A stretch of DNA of 6,137 nucleotides, from NCBI GenBank assembly GCA_964411505.1, contig CAYPLH010000113.1, positions 1 through 6,137 on the forward strand, written 5' to 3'. Below, one piece after another: positions 1 through 6,054 of the stretch (its first letter is position 1; each line of letters starts with the position of its first letter). A model generated the notes under the pieces. The model was given only the letters and a program-made list of their open reading frames with translations. It made no database searches and had not been told where the DNA came from. This stretch comes from CAYPLH01 sp964411505 (GTDB lineage Bacteria; Bacillota; Clostridia; CAYPLH01; DUMO01). The translations under genes and the position numbers were made by a program.

Positions 1-42
1 ATGTTTCCTAACATTGCGAAAGTTATATCTCTTTAGCTACCT

Positions 43-116
43 GTGAACTGTAACCACTGAATGCTACTATTTACACACCTCTAAATTCATTAAGTGAACA
101 AATCCTACTGAATACT
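43..116 (+). repeat. Imperfect direct repeat pair near the left edge
   Basis: Two copies of GTGAAC-N7-ACTGAAT-R-CT, at 43-65 and 94-116, share 16 of 23 positions and are 51 bp apart. A compact third version, GTGAACTGAAT, is at 167-177. They lie in the 198-bp non-coding stretch downstream of the recombinase. No coding sequence is supported in 1-198. Confidence 0.4.
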
Positions 117-129
117 GATATGATTTAGC

Positions 130-164
130 AAAAAGAGGAATTGGCTTTATTCTCCCAGAAAACC
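130..164 (-). terminator. Possible weak terminator after the recombinase
   Basis: On the minus strand, an imperfect hairpin (143-164) with GG/CC ends and an inner stem TTCT-GGG-AGAA is followed, after about 8 nt, by TTTTT (130-134). The stem is bulged and the T-tract is displaced, so this is a weak call. It is the only terminator-like structure I see after the stop at 199. Confidence 0.25.
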
Positions 165-198
165 TAGTGAACTGAATATAAAAACGCAGTGTTAAATA

Positions 199-1752
199 TT
201 ACTGAAAATTGCAATAGTAATTTATTTGAATTAGTCCATTGCCCTGTTTCTTTTTTGTTATACCCTCTGGTAACTTGTCATTCTGATCAAAAACAACTAT
301 ATTTTTAATCAGAATGCGTGTCATGTCATTAGTCAGGTTCCCACTTTTTAGATAATTTATATAATCTTTAAAAATGCGTTCAACTTCATTTCCATAATTA
401 TTTTTACTGTTTTGAACCTTTCTTAACATACCTCGCAGTGAAGCTAATGATTTTTCCAAGAAAGCATTTGTACGTTCAAATAGCTCTACAGAAATCCTGC
501 CTTCTAGTTTATCCATATATAAGACATCCTGCTGCTTTATTTTGCTTTCAAGATTTTTTTTTAATAGATTCTGATTATTATCGCTCTCCTTTTCTTTAAA
601 TATCTTATTTTCTATTAGCCTTTGCACCTCAGAATTCCATTTCTTTTTATTAAAAGCAGATAAAATGCTTTTTGATATTACACTTATTAATTTTTCCTCA
701 TTAATATAGTGGCTTGTGCATTGACTTAATCCATATTTTGCATATGTACTGCAAATATAACCCATAGGTCTACTTTTTCTCTTTCTTGCAAATAGTGTTT
801 TGCCACATTTTCCGCATTGCAGCAGACCTTTAAAAACATGAATTTCACCTTTATGATGCCCTTGACCTTTCCTCCTTCCCTTTCTAATTTTTTGAATTTC
901 ATAAAATGTATCTTTATCAATGATTGGAGTATGAGTATTTTCTGTGATAACCCACATGTTTTCAGGTAGTCGTCTTGTTTTTTTACTTTTAAAGCTGACC
1001 TTTTCACTTACTCTTTGAATTGTATCACCAGTATATACTCTATTAGCTATTATACGTTGTACTGCAACTGGACCCCATGAGGCATTAGTATTACCATGTT
1101 TTGATGAAGGAGACGCATAACCTTTTGAATTAAGTTGTCTGGAAATATACGCATAGCCATAGCCAGTCTTATACATATTGTATATTTCTTTTACTACTAA
1201 TGCTGTTGTTTCATCAATAACTAGGCGATTTCTCTTTTCTTCTGATTTTCTATAGCCATAAGGAGCGCTTCCTATATATTCACCTCTGTTTATCTTATGT
1301 ATAAGATTTGCCCTTATTTTTTTAGAAATATCTTTGATATATCGCTCGTTATACCAGGTGTCAATCCCAACCGTTTCATTATCCTTTTCACTATCATACC
1401 GCCCATCGCTAGAAATAACTCTTATTCTTCGTTCTTCAAGGTAGTCAAGGAAAAGCAGTGTTTGCGCATTATTACGCCCAAGTCTGGATAAATCTTTAAT
1501 TAGAATAAGATCTACCTGCTTATTTTCAATATCTACTTTTAACTCATTAAGACCTACCCTATCAAAGCCTGAACCTGAAACATTATCATCAACATATACT
1601 TTAGCTATTTCCCCTAAATTTCTTTGATTTGCAAAATCAATCAAAAGTTCCTTTTGTGTTTCAATTGTTTCATAATTTTCACCATCTTCATCTCTACTTT
1701 CTCTTGTATAAACAGCAATTTTATAATTATTTTTTATTTGATTTATGATCAT
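199..1752 (-). CDS. Large serine recombinase (TndX/SpoIVCA type), likely integrase of an element inserted in rpoN
   Basis: A 517-aa site-specific serine recombinase that cuts and rejoins attachment sites through a serine-DNA intermediate. Visible domains: an N-terminal resolvase catalytic domain (about 10-155) with the Y-x-R-x-S motif at Y15-R17-S19 (S19 the likely nucleophile) and DLSRLGRN at 87-94; a Recombinase domain (about 158-290) with GEYIGSAPYGYRK and NRVYTGDT; a zinc ribbon with C313, C316, C334 and C345; then a charged, probably coiled-coil stretch (about 380-450). The length is close to SpoIVCA (about 500 aa) and shorter than TndX (about 700 aa). All key residues are present, so it looks intact. 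The ATG at 1752 follows AAGGTGGT (1758-1765) by 5 nt. It lies 51 bp downstream of a 52-aa ORF and about 280 bp from the truncated end of rpoN, all on the same strand. Integrase genes of this family usually sit next to one attachment site, which supports the junction near 2030. The family is certain; the target site is inferred. Confidence 0.95.
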   Translation of the reverse strand: MIINQIKNNYKIAVYTRESRDEDGENYETIETQKELLIDFANQRNLGEIAKVYVDDNVSGSGFDRVGLNELKVDIENKQVDLILIKDLSRLGRNNAQTLLFLDYLEERRIRVISSDGRYDSEKDNETVGIDTWYNERYIKDISKKIRANLIHKINRGEYIGSAPYGYRKSEEKRNRLVIDETTALVVKEIYNMYKTGYGYAYISRQLNSKGYASPSSKHGNTNASWGPVAVQRIIANRVYTGDTIQRVSEKVSFKSKKTRRLPENMWVITENTHTPIIDKDTFYEIQKIRKGRRKGQGHHKGEIHVFKGLLQCGKCGKTLFARKRKSRPMGYICSTYAKYGLSQCTSHYINEEKLISVISKSILSAFNKKKWNSEVQRLIENKIFKEKESDNNQNLLKKNLESKIKQQDVLYMDKLEGRISVELFERTNAFLEKSLASLRGMLRKVQNSKNNYGNEVERIFKDYINYLKSGNLTNDMTRILIKNIVVFDQNDKLPEGITKKKQGNGLIQINYYCNFQ

Positions 1753-1803
1753 AACATACCACCTTGAACGCCTTAGAAAAGCTGTATTGCCTAATCAAAA
1801 CTA

Positions 1804-1962
1804 TTATTTTGTAATTATTTTTAAATCCTCACCCTTTCCATCCACCGTCGCATAATTGTTTTCAATATTGCTCAAAAATGCGCATAAAAGTTCATACAAA
1901 ATTATCGCTACGTCCTTTTCACAACTATAATTAAAGACTATTTCTTTGTCTATTGACGCCAA
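1804..1962 (-). CDS. Small 52-aa protein of unknown function, between the rpoN junction and the recombinase
   Basis: A short ORF starting with TTG at 1962 and ending with TAA at 1804. The start is supported by a strong ribosome binding site, AAGAGGTG (1969-1976), with 6-nt spacing. The product begins MASIDKEIVFNYSCEKDVAI and ends GKGEDLKIITK. It is acidic (about 9 Asp/Glu to 5 Lys), has Cys14 and Cys27, and has a hydrophobic middle (IILYELLCAFL, about 20-30) too short and too broken by polar residues to be a convincing membrane span. I do not recognise the family. It is in the same direction as the recombinase, 51 bp upstream of it, and probably co-transcribed. Small genes beside large serine recombinases are sometimes recombination directionality factors, but the acidic composition does not suggest DNA binding; if it acts on recombination it may do so by binding the recombinase. 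Coding status rests on the ribosome binding site and context only. Confidence 0.6.
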   Translation of the reverse strand: MASIDKEIVFNYSCEKDVAIILYELLCAFLSNIENNYATVDGKGEDLKIITK

Positions 1963-1968
1963 TAATAA

Positions 1969-1976
1969 CACCTCTT
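1969..1976 (-). promoter_or_regulatory. Ribosome binding site of the 52-aa ORF
   Basis: Reads AAGAGGTG on the minus strand, 6 nt before the TTG at 1962. It is the main evidence that this short ORF is translated and that TTG is its start. Confidence 0.6.
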
Positions 1977-1982
1977 AATTTT

Positions 1983-2011
1983 ATTAGAAAGTAAATTAAA
2001 AAGTTATACAA
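1983..2011 (-). promoter_or_regulatory. Possible sigma-A promoter for the 52-aa ORF and recombinase
   Basis: On the minus strand, TTGTAT (2006-2011) and TCTAAT (1983-1988) are separated by 17 bp. The -10 matches 5 of 6 consensus bases, the -35 only 3 of 6. The predicted start is just upstream of the ribosome binding site, giving a very short leader. It would lie inside the element end, right beside the rpoN junction. Read-through from rpoN is an alternative. In AT-rich DNA such matches are common. Confidence 0.35.
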
Positions 2012-2021
2012 TACACTCACT

Positions 2022-2045
2022 CAATTCATAGGGGTGAAAAGAAAT
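2022..2045. other. Putative attachment-site junction (element / rpoN 5' part)
   Basis: On the minus strand, rpoN homology runs through codons K-N-F-F-S (ending at 2035) and then stops matching: the next codons give Pro-Leu and a TGA (2026-2028). Sigma-54 proteins normally continue here for about 70 more residues. The exchange point is therefore probably within a few bases of 2031-2040 (plus strand GGGGTGAAAA). Large serine recombinases exchange at a 2-bp core, so no long duplicated sequence is expected. The exact core cannot be set without the other junction or an uninterrupted relative. Confidence 0.45.
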
Positions 2046-3170
2046 TTTTTATTTCATAAATACCCCAACGGCATTTTATGTATTTATTATGAGCTATTCT
2101 TTTTATGATACTACTGCTAATTTCAAGATCCTTTTGTGCTGATTGGATGGGTATGCGATTAAATGGCTTTTTACCATGCTCAAAAAACATCTTACTGCTA
2201 TCTATAATGTACCTTGAGATTTTGAGCAGGATACTCTTTCTTTGCTCAATACATTTTGATAACCAAAGCAGTTTTTCTTCATATTCATTTATATAATGAA
2301 TGATGGGCGTTCCTTTTTTATATAGCTTGCTTCTATCACTATAGGAGTTTGTTACAAGTATTGGAAGTGAGTCTTTGTTTATAACCGGCATGATCTTGCC
2401 TCCGAGCTTTTTAACAAAAACATCAGGAATAACATACTTTATCTCATCATTATAAAAAGCTCTTCCAGGCTTTGGTTCAAGTCCCTTTATAATTTTTTTA
2501 ATTTCGCATACCCTTTTGCTGTCTATTTCCATAACTTTTGAAATATCATCCGTTATACGAAAAGCAAAATCATCGAGGTGCTCACTCACTGCTTTAATTA
2601 CATCCTGATCAGAAATCTCACTCTGACTTAACTGAATAAGCAAGCATTCCTTCAAGTTTCTAGCCCCAATCCCGGGAGGATCAAAAGTATGAATTATATA
2701 TAATATTTTTTCTATTTCTTCTTCAGGTGTACTAAACAAATCTGATATCTCATTAAGATTTACTGTCAGATAACCATTCTTGTCAATATTGTCGATTATG
2801 TATTCACCTATCAACATCTCATTTTTATTTAATATGCTAGTATGTAGTTGAAAAGAAAGGTAATCCCTTAAGAATTTGTTGTTTTTGAAGTTATTACCTA
2901 AATATTCATTGTCTGCCTCATCACTTTCCTCTGTTCCTGTATAATAAGCCCACAAGGCAAAATATTCTTTCTTTGAGGTTATGCTATGCCCTCTTCTATC
3001 AAAATTATATTGCAAGTGAGAATCATGAATTTGATAGTTATCCATTAATTCCTCTGCATAGCTTTTTAATTCCNNNNNNNNNNCATTGCGAGTATAATCA
3101 AAGCTTGCCTAACCTTCTCAGCAAGTTCAGATTTTTTAGAATTTGACTCTAAATCCGTAATATAATTCAA
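2026..3170 (-). CDS. rpoN: RNA polymerase sigma-54 factor, truncated at its C-terminus and crossed by an assembly gap
   Basis: Sigma-54 directs RNA polymerase to -24/-12 promoters and needs an AAA+ activator. The part from the Met codon at 3045 (339 aa) shows the core-binding domain (about 59-140) with FDPPGIGARNLKECLL at 121-136, then LEPKPG (189-194), IPDV (206-209), CIEQRK (265-270), the first helix-turn-helix (about 297-322) ending NKYI, and GIYEIKNFFS (328-337). It then stops at once, lacking the C-terminal 70 or so residues with the RpoN box that reads the -24 element. The true start is not 3045: the frame stays open up to the N run, and beyond it 29 more codons in the region I style (KVRQALIILAM, then ELKSYAEEL after the gap) lead back to a TTG at 3170 with a ribosome binding site. 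With 10 N counted literally, the two parts are out of frame; 8 missing bases would join them. The H-E-S-T-V-S-R motif of the first helix-turn-helix reads SSSIIKR. Either interrupted by the adjacent element or a decaying copy. Confidence 0.88.
3074..3083. other. Assembly gap (10 N) inside rpoN
   Basis: Ten undetermined bases between two stretches that both encode sigma-54 region I. The left flank gives ELKSYAEEL in the frame of the main ORF, the right flank gives KVRQALIILAM. In relatives, a motif like L-Q-M-S-x-x-E-L bridges these, needing three codons after Met, that is 8 unknown bases plus the G at 3073. Ten is therefore probably a placeholder length. Confidence 0.95.
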
Positions 3171-3175
3171 GTCAT

Positions 3176-3182
3176 TCACCCC
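3176..3182 (-). promoter_or_regulatory. Ribosome binding site deciding the rpoN start
   Basis: Reads GGGGTGA on the minus strand, 5 nt before the TTG at 3170. The in-frame GTG at 3179 overlaps this motif and has no separate site at a usable distance, so TTG is preferred. The ATG at 3175 is in another frame and meets a stop at its third codon. Confidence 0.6.
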
Positions 3183-3190
3183 ACAAATGT

Positions 3191-3225
3191 TTTATATTAA
3201 TAGTATATAAAAAGGACAAAATCAA
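3191..3225 (-). promoter_or_regulatory. Candidate sigma-A promoter(s) for rpoN
   Basis: Two overlapping possibilities on the minus strand, both with 17-bp spacers: TTGATT (3220-3225) with TATTAA (3197-3202), and TTGTCC (3214-3219) with TATAAA (3191-3196). Either would start transcription a short distance before the ribosome binding site at 3176-3182. The region is AT-rich, so matches are easy to find; a promoter somewhere here is likely because rpoN follows a possible terminator. Confidence 0.4.
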
Positions 3226-3279
3226 TATGATGAAGGGCTTGAACCTTTTCACTAAAGTATCAAGATAGATTTGTTTTTT

Positions 3280-3314
3280 AAAAGACGATTGACTCTAGAG
3301 AATCTCTGATTCAA
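3280..3314 (-). terminator. Weak intrinsic terminator after the cyclo-ligase gene
   Basis: On the minus strand, just past the TAA at 3317, an imperfect hairpin (3289-3314) has outer arms TTGA/TCAA and an inner stem AGAG-ATT-CTCT with one mismatch and one bulge. It is followed by CG-TC-TTTT. The stem is AT-rich and the U-tract only four bases, so termination may be partial and some read-through into rpoN is possible. Confidence 0.35.
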
Positions 3315-3316
3315 TA

Positions 3317-3892
3317 TTAAATTATTCTCTTTTCTGTTGCAATTGCATTTAAAGGGTAATCATGCTTGTCTGTAGGTATACTTTCGCATATTTGACTTTC
3401 AAACGCTAAGCCAATTTTATAACATTTTAAAGAGGTTTGTACTAAAAAGCGATCATAATAGCCTTTTCCAAACCCTATCCTATTTTTATATATGTCAAAC
3501 ACCACACCAGGTACAACAATGAAATCCAAATCCTTTGGGTCTATAGCTTTCAATGACTGCAAACTAGGTCCATAAATACCATACTCCCCTTTAACCAAGT
3601 TGCTAAGATCAGAAATTTTTGAAGCCACTATCTCTTTCTTGTTGCCATATGTTTTGATTATTGAAGGCACATATACTTTTTTACCCATGGCAAAACATTG
3701 GTTTATAAGATCAATAGTGATTACTTCATTTCCAAAGTTCACATAAGCCATTATAAATTCACTTTGAATGAATTGAGGCATTTCTATTATTCTGTCAATA
3801 ATTGATTTGCTAAAAGATATAACCTCTTCACTCTTCATATCATCACGTTTTTTAATCATCTGTTTACGTATAAGACTTTTATGATTATTCAA
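3317..3892 (-). CDS. 5-formyltetrahydrofolate cyclo-ligase (MTHFS / YgfA family)
   Basis: Cytoplasmic enzyme that converts 5-formyltetrahydrofolate to 5,10-methenyltetrahydrofolate using ATP and Mg2+, returning an inactive folate store to the one-carbon pool. The 191-aa product has the usual length (about 180-200). Visible family features are an N-terminal basic helix (K5 to K15, including RKQ), the NEV segment (55-57), YGIYGP (104-109), the signature FDIYKNRIGFGKGYYDRF (132-149) and the closing IPTDKHDYPLNAIAT (172-186). It appears complete. The start is TTG at 3892, preceded by GGTGGTGA with 6-nt spacing. It lies 69 bp downstream of the ferredoxin/ASKHA gene with no clear terminator or promoter between them, so co-transcription is likely. 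The pairing of a folate enzyme with a corrinoid-activator homologue suggests a shared link to methyl-group metabolism; that link is inference. Confidence 0.95.
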   Translation of the reverse strand: MNNHKSLIRKQMIKKRDDMKSEEVISFSKSIIDRIIEMPQFIQSEFIMAYVNFGNEVITIDLINQCFAMGKKVYVPSIIKTYGNKKEIVASKISDLSNLVKGEYGIYGPSLQSLKAIDPKDLDFIVVPGVVFDIYKNRIGFGKGYYDRFLVQTSLKCYKIGLAFESQICESIPTDKHDYPLNAIATEKRII

Positions 3893-3898
3893 AAATAT

Positions 3899-3906
3899 TC
3901 ACCACC
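3899..3906 (-). promoter_or_regulatory. Ribosome binding site of the cyclo-ligase gene
   Basis: Reads GGTGGTGA on the minus strand, 6 nt before the TTG at 3892. It supports a non-ATG start here. Confidence 0.6.
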
Positions 3907-3961
3907 AACTATCAATTATCAGGACTATTTGCTTAAAGTACCTGTAATAGAGCTATCATCA

Positions 3962-5782
3962 TTACAGCAAGCCAAATGTCATGCACTCAATATACTCATC
4001 CATAAATTCAATGCTTGCAGAAAGCTCTATGTACTCTATTTTTTTGCATATTTCCAGTGCTTTATCAATATTTGCTGTGTTCATCTGGAGTAAAATCGCA
4101 CCCGCGCCTGCTGCATTACCTATAGGTTCAACCCTGTCTTCAAGTGCTTTTGGAATCAATCCGATTTTTACCGCACTTTGAATATTTATATAATTCCCAA
4201 AACCACCAGCAAAGTAAACTTTCTTTATATCATCTATTTCAATGCCCGCTCTTTTTATTAAAACTTTAATACCAGCAGTAACTGCGGCCTTTGCGTTTTG
4301 AAGCTCTCTTATGTCTTTTTGGGTAATTGCCAAAACTGATTTGTTTCCGCTGTCTTCTGCATTGACTAATACAAATGAGTTAAGACCGTCAATCTTTTTC
4401 GTGTGTTTATTAAAAGAGGAATTCTGATCTTCCTGTACTCTTCCTGTTTCGTCTATGACGCCAACCTCTAATAACTCCGCTGCTATATCGACAAGTCCAG
4501 AGCCACAAATACCAATAGGTTTTTTATCTCCAATAGTTGTATAATAAATTGTGCCGGAAGATATTCTAAAACTGTCAATTGCTCCGGTTACTCCTCCCAT
4601 TCCATTTCTGATTTGTGCTCCCTCAAAAGCTGGACCAGCAGCTGTTGAACATGAAAAAAGTTGTTGTCTGTTCCCTAAGACTATCTCACCGTTTGTCCCA
4701 AGATCAACCATCAGCGAAATCTCATCCTTATCTATCATACCACTTGCCAGAACTGCAGATACAGTATCAGCTCCAATATAGGCAGATACCGAAGGAAGCA
4801 CTATAGCCATACCATGCTCATTTATATTTATTCCCAACTCTTTTGCATCAAACTCATGGAGCTCAGTAGTAGCTGATATAAATGGGGTTAGAGCAATATT
4901 GTGTGGAGAAATGTTCATAATAAAATGAAGCATTGTAGTATTCCCAACAATAGCAATTGAATATATATCATTACTGACCACGTTACTGTGATTTAAGAAA
5001 TGCCCAATAATATCGTTGTTAATACAATCAATTATAGCCTTGTGCATGCTGTTTAGATTATCAGAAGATTGGTCTGAATAATTTATTCTGGATACAACAT
5101 CCGCACCATATTTTCTCTGGGGATTCAATGTTGCATAGGTATCTATGCATTTTCCTTCATATAAATCCAAAAGGTAGGCAGCGACTGTAGTTGTACCAAT
5201 ATCCACTGCTATAGCATAGTATGGTTTTTGTAAAGATCTTGATTCAATGTCCAAAAGCTTATTATACCTGTATAAAGTATATGTTGCTTTAAAATTGTTT
5301 TCTCTGATAAGTTCAGGCAGTTTGCGAAGCAATTTAAGTGATATAGCTGGATGACCTAAGTGATCAAGTAATCTTTTTAGATCTGATCTTTGATCATTTA
5401 AATCAGGCTCATCAAATTGTATTTCTTTTTTAGAAACAACCGGATTATTAAGAGTGAATGGCTTAATTACACCATCAACAGCAATTTGAGCCTCATTTTC
5501 AAGCTCAAGAACTTCTACTTCAATATCCTTATCAATATCATAATAGCATGCTAACCTGAAACCTTTTTGAATATAATCTGAACCTAAAAGCATTAATTCC
5601 TTTTCTAAAGGTTTTTTCTGTTCATCTTTTATCTTCACCCTACATTTGCCACAGATACCTTTTCCCCCGCAAGGTGAATTTATATAGAAAGAATTTTCAT
5701 TTAAAAATTCCAGAAGATTTTTCCCATTTGGTACATTAAAATTAAAAGTTTGATCTCCCTTTTTTATTGTTAGTTTATGCAT
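3962..5782 (-). CDS. 2Fe-2S ferredoxin / ASKHA-domain protein (RACo-like corrinoid activator, DUF4445)
   Basis: A 606-aa cytoplasmic protein of the family that includes RACo, which uses ATP and an iron-sulfur cluster to reduce inactive Co(II) corrinoid in methyl-transferring proteins back to Co(I). The N-terminal ferredoxin domain (about 1-95) has the 2Fe-2S ligands C38, C44, C47 and C79. After a linker (about 100-187) comes the ASKHA nucleotide-binding fold: DIGTTT (194-199, phosphate 1), VGNTTMLH (279-286), DLGTNGE (360-366, phosphate 2), AAGPAFEG (381-388), GICGSG (424-429) and AGGFGN (525-530). The length is normal for the family and nothing is missing. The start is the ATG at 5782, 8 nt after GGAGGT (5791-5796). 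A further ATG at 5803 would add 7 residues but has no ribosome binding site and falls about where transcription should begin. No methyltransferase or corrinoid protein is in the window, so the target is unknown. The family is secure; the substrate is not. Confidence 0.93.
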   Translation of the reverse strand: MHKLTIKKGDQTFNFNVPNGKNLLEFLNENSFYINSPCGGKGICGKCRVKIKDEQKKPLEKELMLLGSDYIQKGFRLACYYDIDKDIEVEVLELENEAQIAVDGVIKPFTLNNPVVSKKEIQFDEPDLNDQRSDLKRLLDHLGHPAISLKLLRKLPELIRENNFKATYTLYRYNKLLDIESRSLQKPYYAIAVDIGTTTVAAYLLDLYEGKCIDTYATLNPQRKYGADVVSRINYSDQSSDNLNSMHKAIIDCINNDIIGHFLNHSNVVSNDIYSIAIVGNTTMLHFIMNISPHNIALTPFISATTELHEFDAKELGININEHGMAIVLPSVSAYIGADTVSAVLASGMIDKDEISLMVDLGTNGEIVLGNRQQLFSCSTAAGPAFEGAQIRNGMGGVTGAIDSFRISSGTIYYTTIGDKKPIGICGSGLVDIAAELLEVGVIDETGRVQEDQNSSFNKHTKKIDGLNSFVLVNAEDSGNKSVLAITQKDIRELQNAKAAVTAGIKVLIKRAGIEIDDIKKVYFAGGFGNYINIQSAVKIGLIPKALEDRVEPIGNAAGAGAILLQMNTANIDKALEICKKIEYIELSASIEFMDEYIECMTFGLL

Positions 5783-5790
5783 TAAAAATA

Positions 5791-5796
5791 ACCTCC
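5791..5796 (-). promoter_or_regulatory. Ribosome binding site deciding the ferredoxin/ASKHA start
   Basis: A consensus GGAGGT on the minus strand, 8 nt before the ATG at 5782. It lies downstream of the alternative ATG at 5803 and so argues against it. Confidence 0.8.
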
Positions 5797-5811
5797 ATCC
5801 CAAGTAATCAC

Positions 5812-5840
5812 ATTATAGTTTAACAGTATTAGGAAAGCAA
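5812..5840 (-). promoter_or_regulatory. Sigma-A promoter of the ferredoxin/ASKHA - cyclo-ligase unit
   Basis: On the minus strand, a perfect -10 TATAAT (5812-5817) and a -35 TTGCTT (5835-5840, 3 of 6 matches) are exactly 17 bp apart. The expected transcription start near 5805 leaves a leader of about 23 nt carrying the ribosome binding site. No -24/-12 (GG-N10-GC type) sigma-54 promoter was seen here, so control by the neighbouring rpoN is not suggested. Confidence 0.65.
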
Positions 5841-5940
5841 GTATTGTAAAAAGTTAATCAGATTTATCAATTTTTTTGTTTAAAATTACTACACTCCCTA
5901 TGTTTTGTGATATGACTGTGCAATAACGTAAACTAGGCTT

Positions 5941-5993
5941 CATTTGCAAGAGCTGTAGGTTTTAGCTCGAGCAAGCCGAAACTTGCGAAAATG
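5941..5993. repeat. Nested inverted repeats, possible structured RNA or operator
   Basis: CATTTGCAAG (5941-5950) pairs with CTTGCGAAAATG (5982-5993), leaving a 2-nt bulge. Inside are two more inverted pairs: GAGCT (5950-5954) with AGCTC (5964-5968), and GCAAG (5971-5975) with CTTGC (5982-5986). The last pair competes with the outer stem for the same CTTGC. The cluster lies about 100 bp upstream of the mapped promoter of the ferredoxin/ASKHA gene, so it is not in that leader unless a second promoter lies further right. I do not recognise a known riboswitch. The stretch 5783-6137 has no gene; it contains only this, the promoter, the terminator and the palindrome. Confidence 0.4.
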
Positions 5994-6054
5994 CATTTTA
6001 AAATATTACTTTCTTGATTACTTTTATGAAAGCTATGTAACATGAAAAATAAAT

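Larger units (their letters stand above)
1..2034 (-). mobile_element. Probable integrative element inserted in rpoN (partial; left end not identified)
   Basis: The inferred element starts at the abrupt end of the rpoN homology (about 2030-2037) and carries, in order, the 52-aa ORF and the large serine recombinase. The distal boundary is not seen. No recognisable rpoN 3' end occurs in 1-198, so the element probably continues beyond the left edge, though a very small element ending within 1-198 cannot be excluded. No phage structural, conjugation or resistance genes are visible. The basis is the coincidence of a truncated target gene with an adjacent recombinase; the insertion itself is inference. 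Confidence 0.5.

Noticed and set aside
1..65. A minus-strand reading F-S-G-Y-S-S-Q-V-A-K-E-I that faintly recalls the sigma-54 segment after FFS, as if the rpoN 3' end were here.
   Set aside because: It hits a TAA after 12 codons, neither other frame continues with sigma-54-like residues, and no RpoN box follows in the window. A 12-residue resemblance is not evidence.
726..1007. A 93-aa minus-strand ORF inside the recombinase gene.
   Set aside because: It lies in another frame across the Recombinase and zinc-ribbon coding region, which has clear family motifs; it is a shadow.
1297..1491. A 64-aa plus-strand ORF opposite the recombinase catalytic domain.
   Set aside because: Antisense to a strongly supported gene, with no ribosome binding site or recognisable domain.
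2105..2296. A 63-aa plus-strand ORF opposite rpoN.
   Set aside because: Antisense shadow of the sigma-54 DNA-binding region.
3881..4806. Several plus-strand ORFs of 63-76 aa opposite the ferredoxin/ASKHA gene, including one spanning the 69-bp intergenic gap.
   Set aside because: All overlap well-supported minus-strand coding sequence, overlap each other in different frames, and show no domain signature.
5783..5803. The ATG at 5803 as the start of the ferredoxin/ASKHA protein.
   Set aside because: It lies upstream of the GGAGGT site, has no ribosome binding site of its own, and coincides with the predicted transcription start.
5783..6000. A sigma-54 (-24/-12) promoter upstream of the ferredoxin/ASKHA gene, which would tie it to the neighbouring rpoN.
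   Set aside because: No TGGCAC-N5-TTGC-like sequence with correct GG/GC spacing was found, and a good sigma-A promoter with a perfect TATAAT is present.
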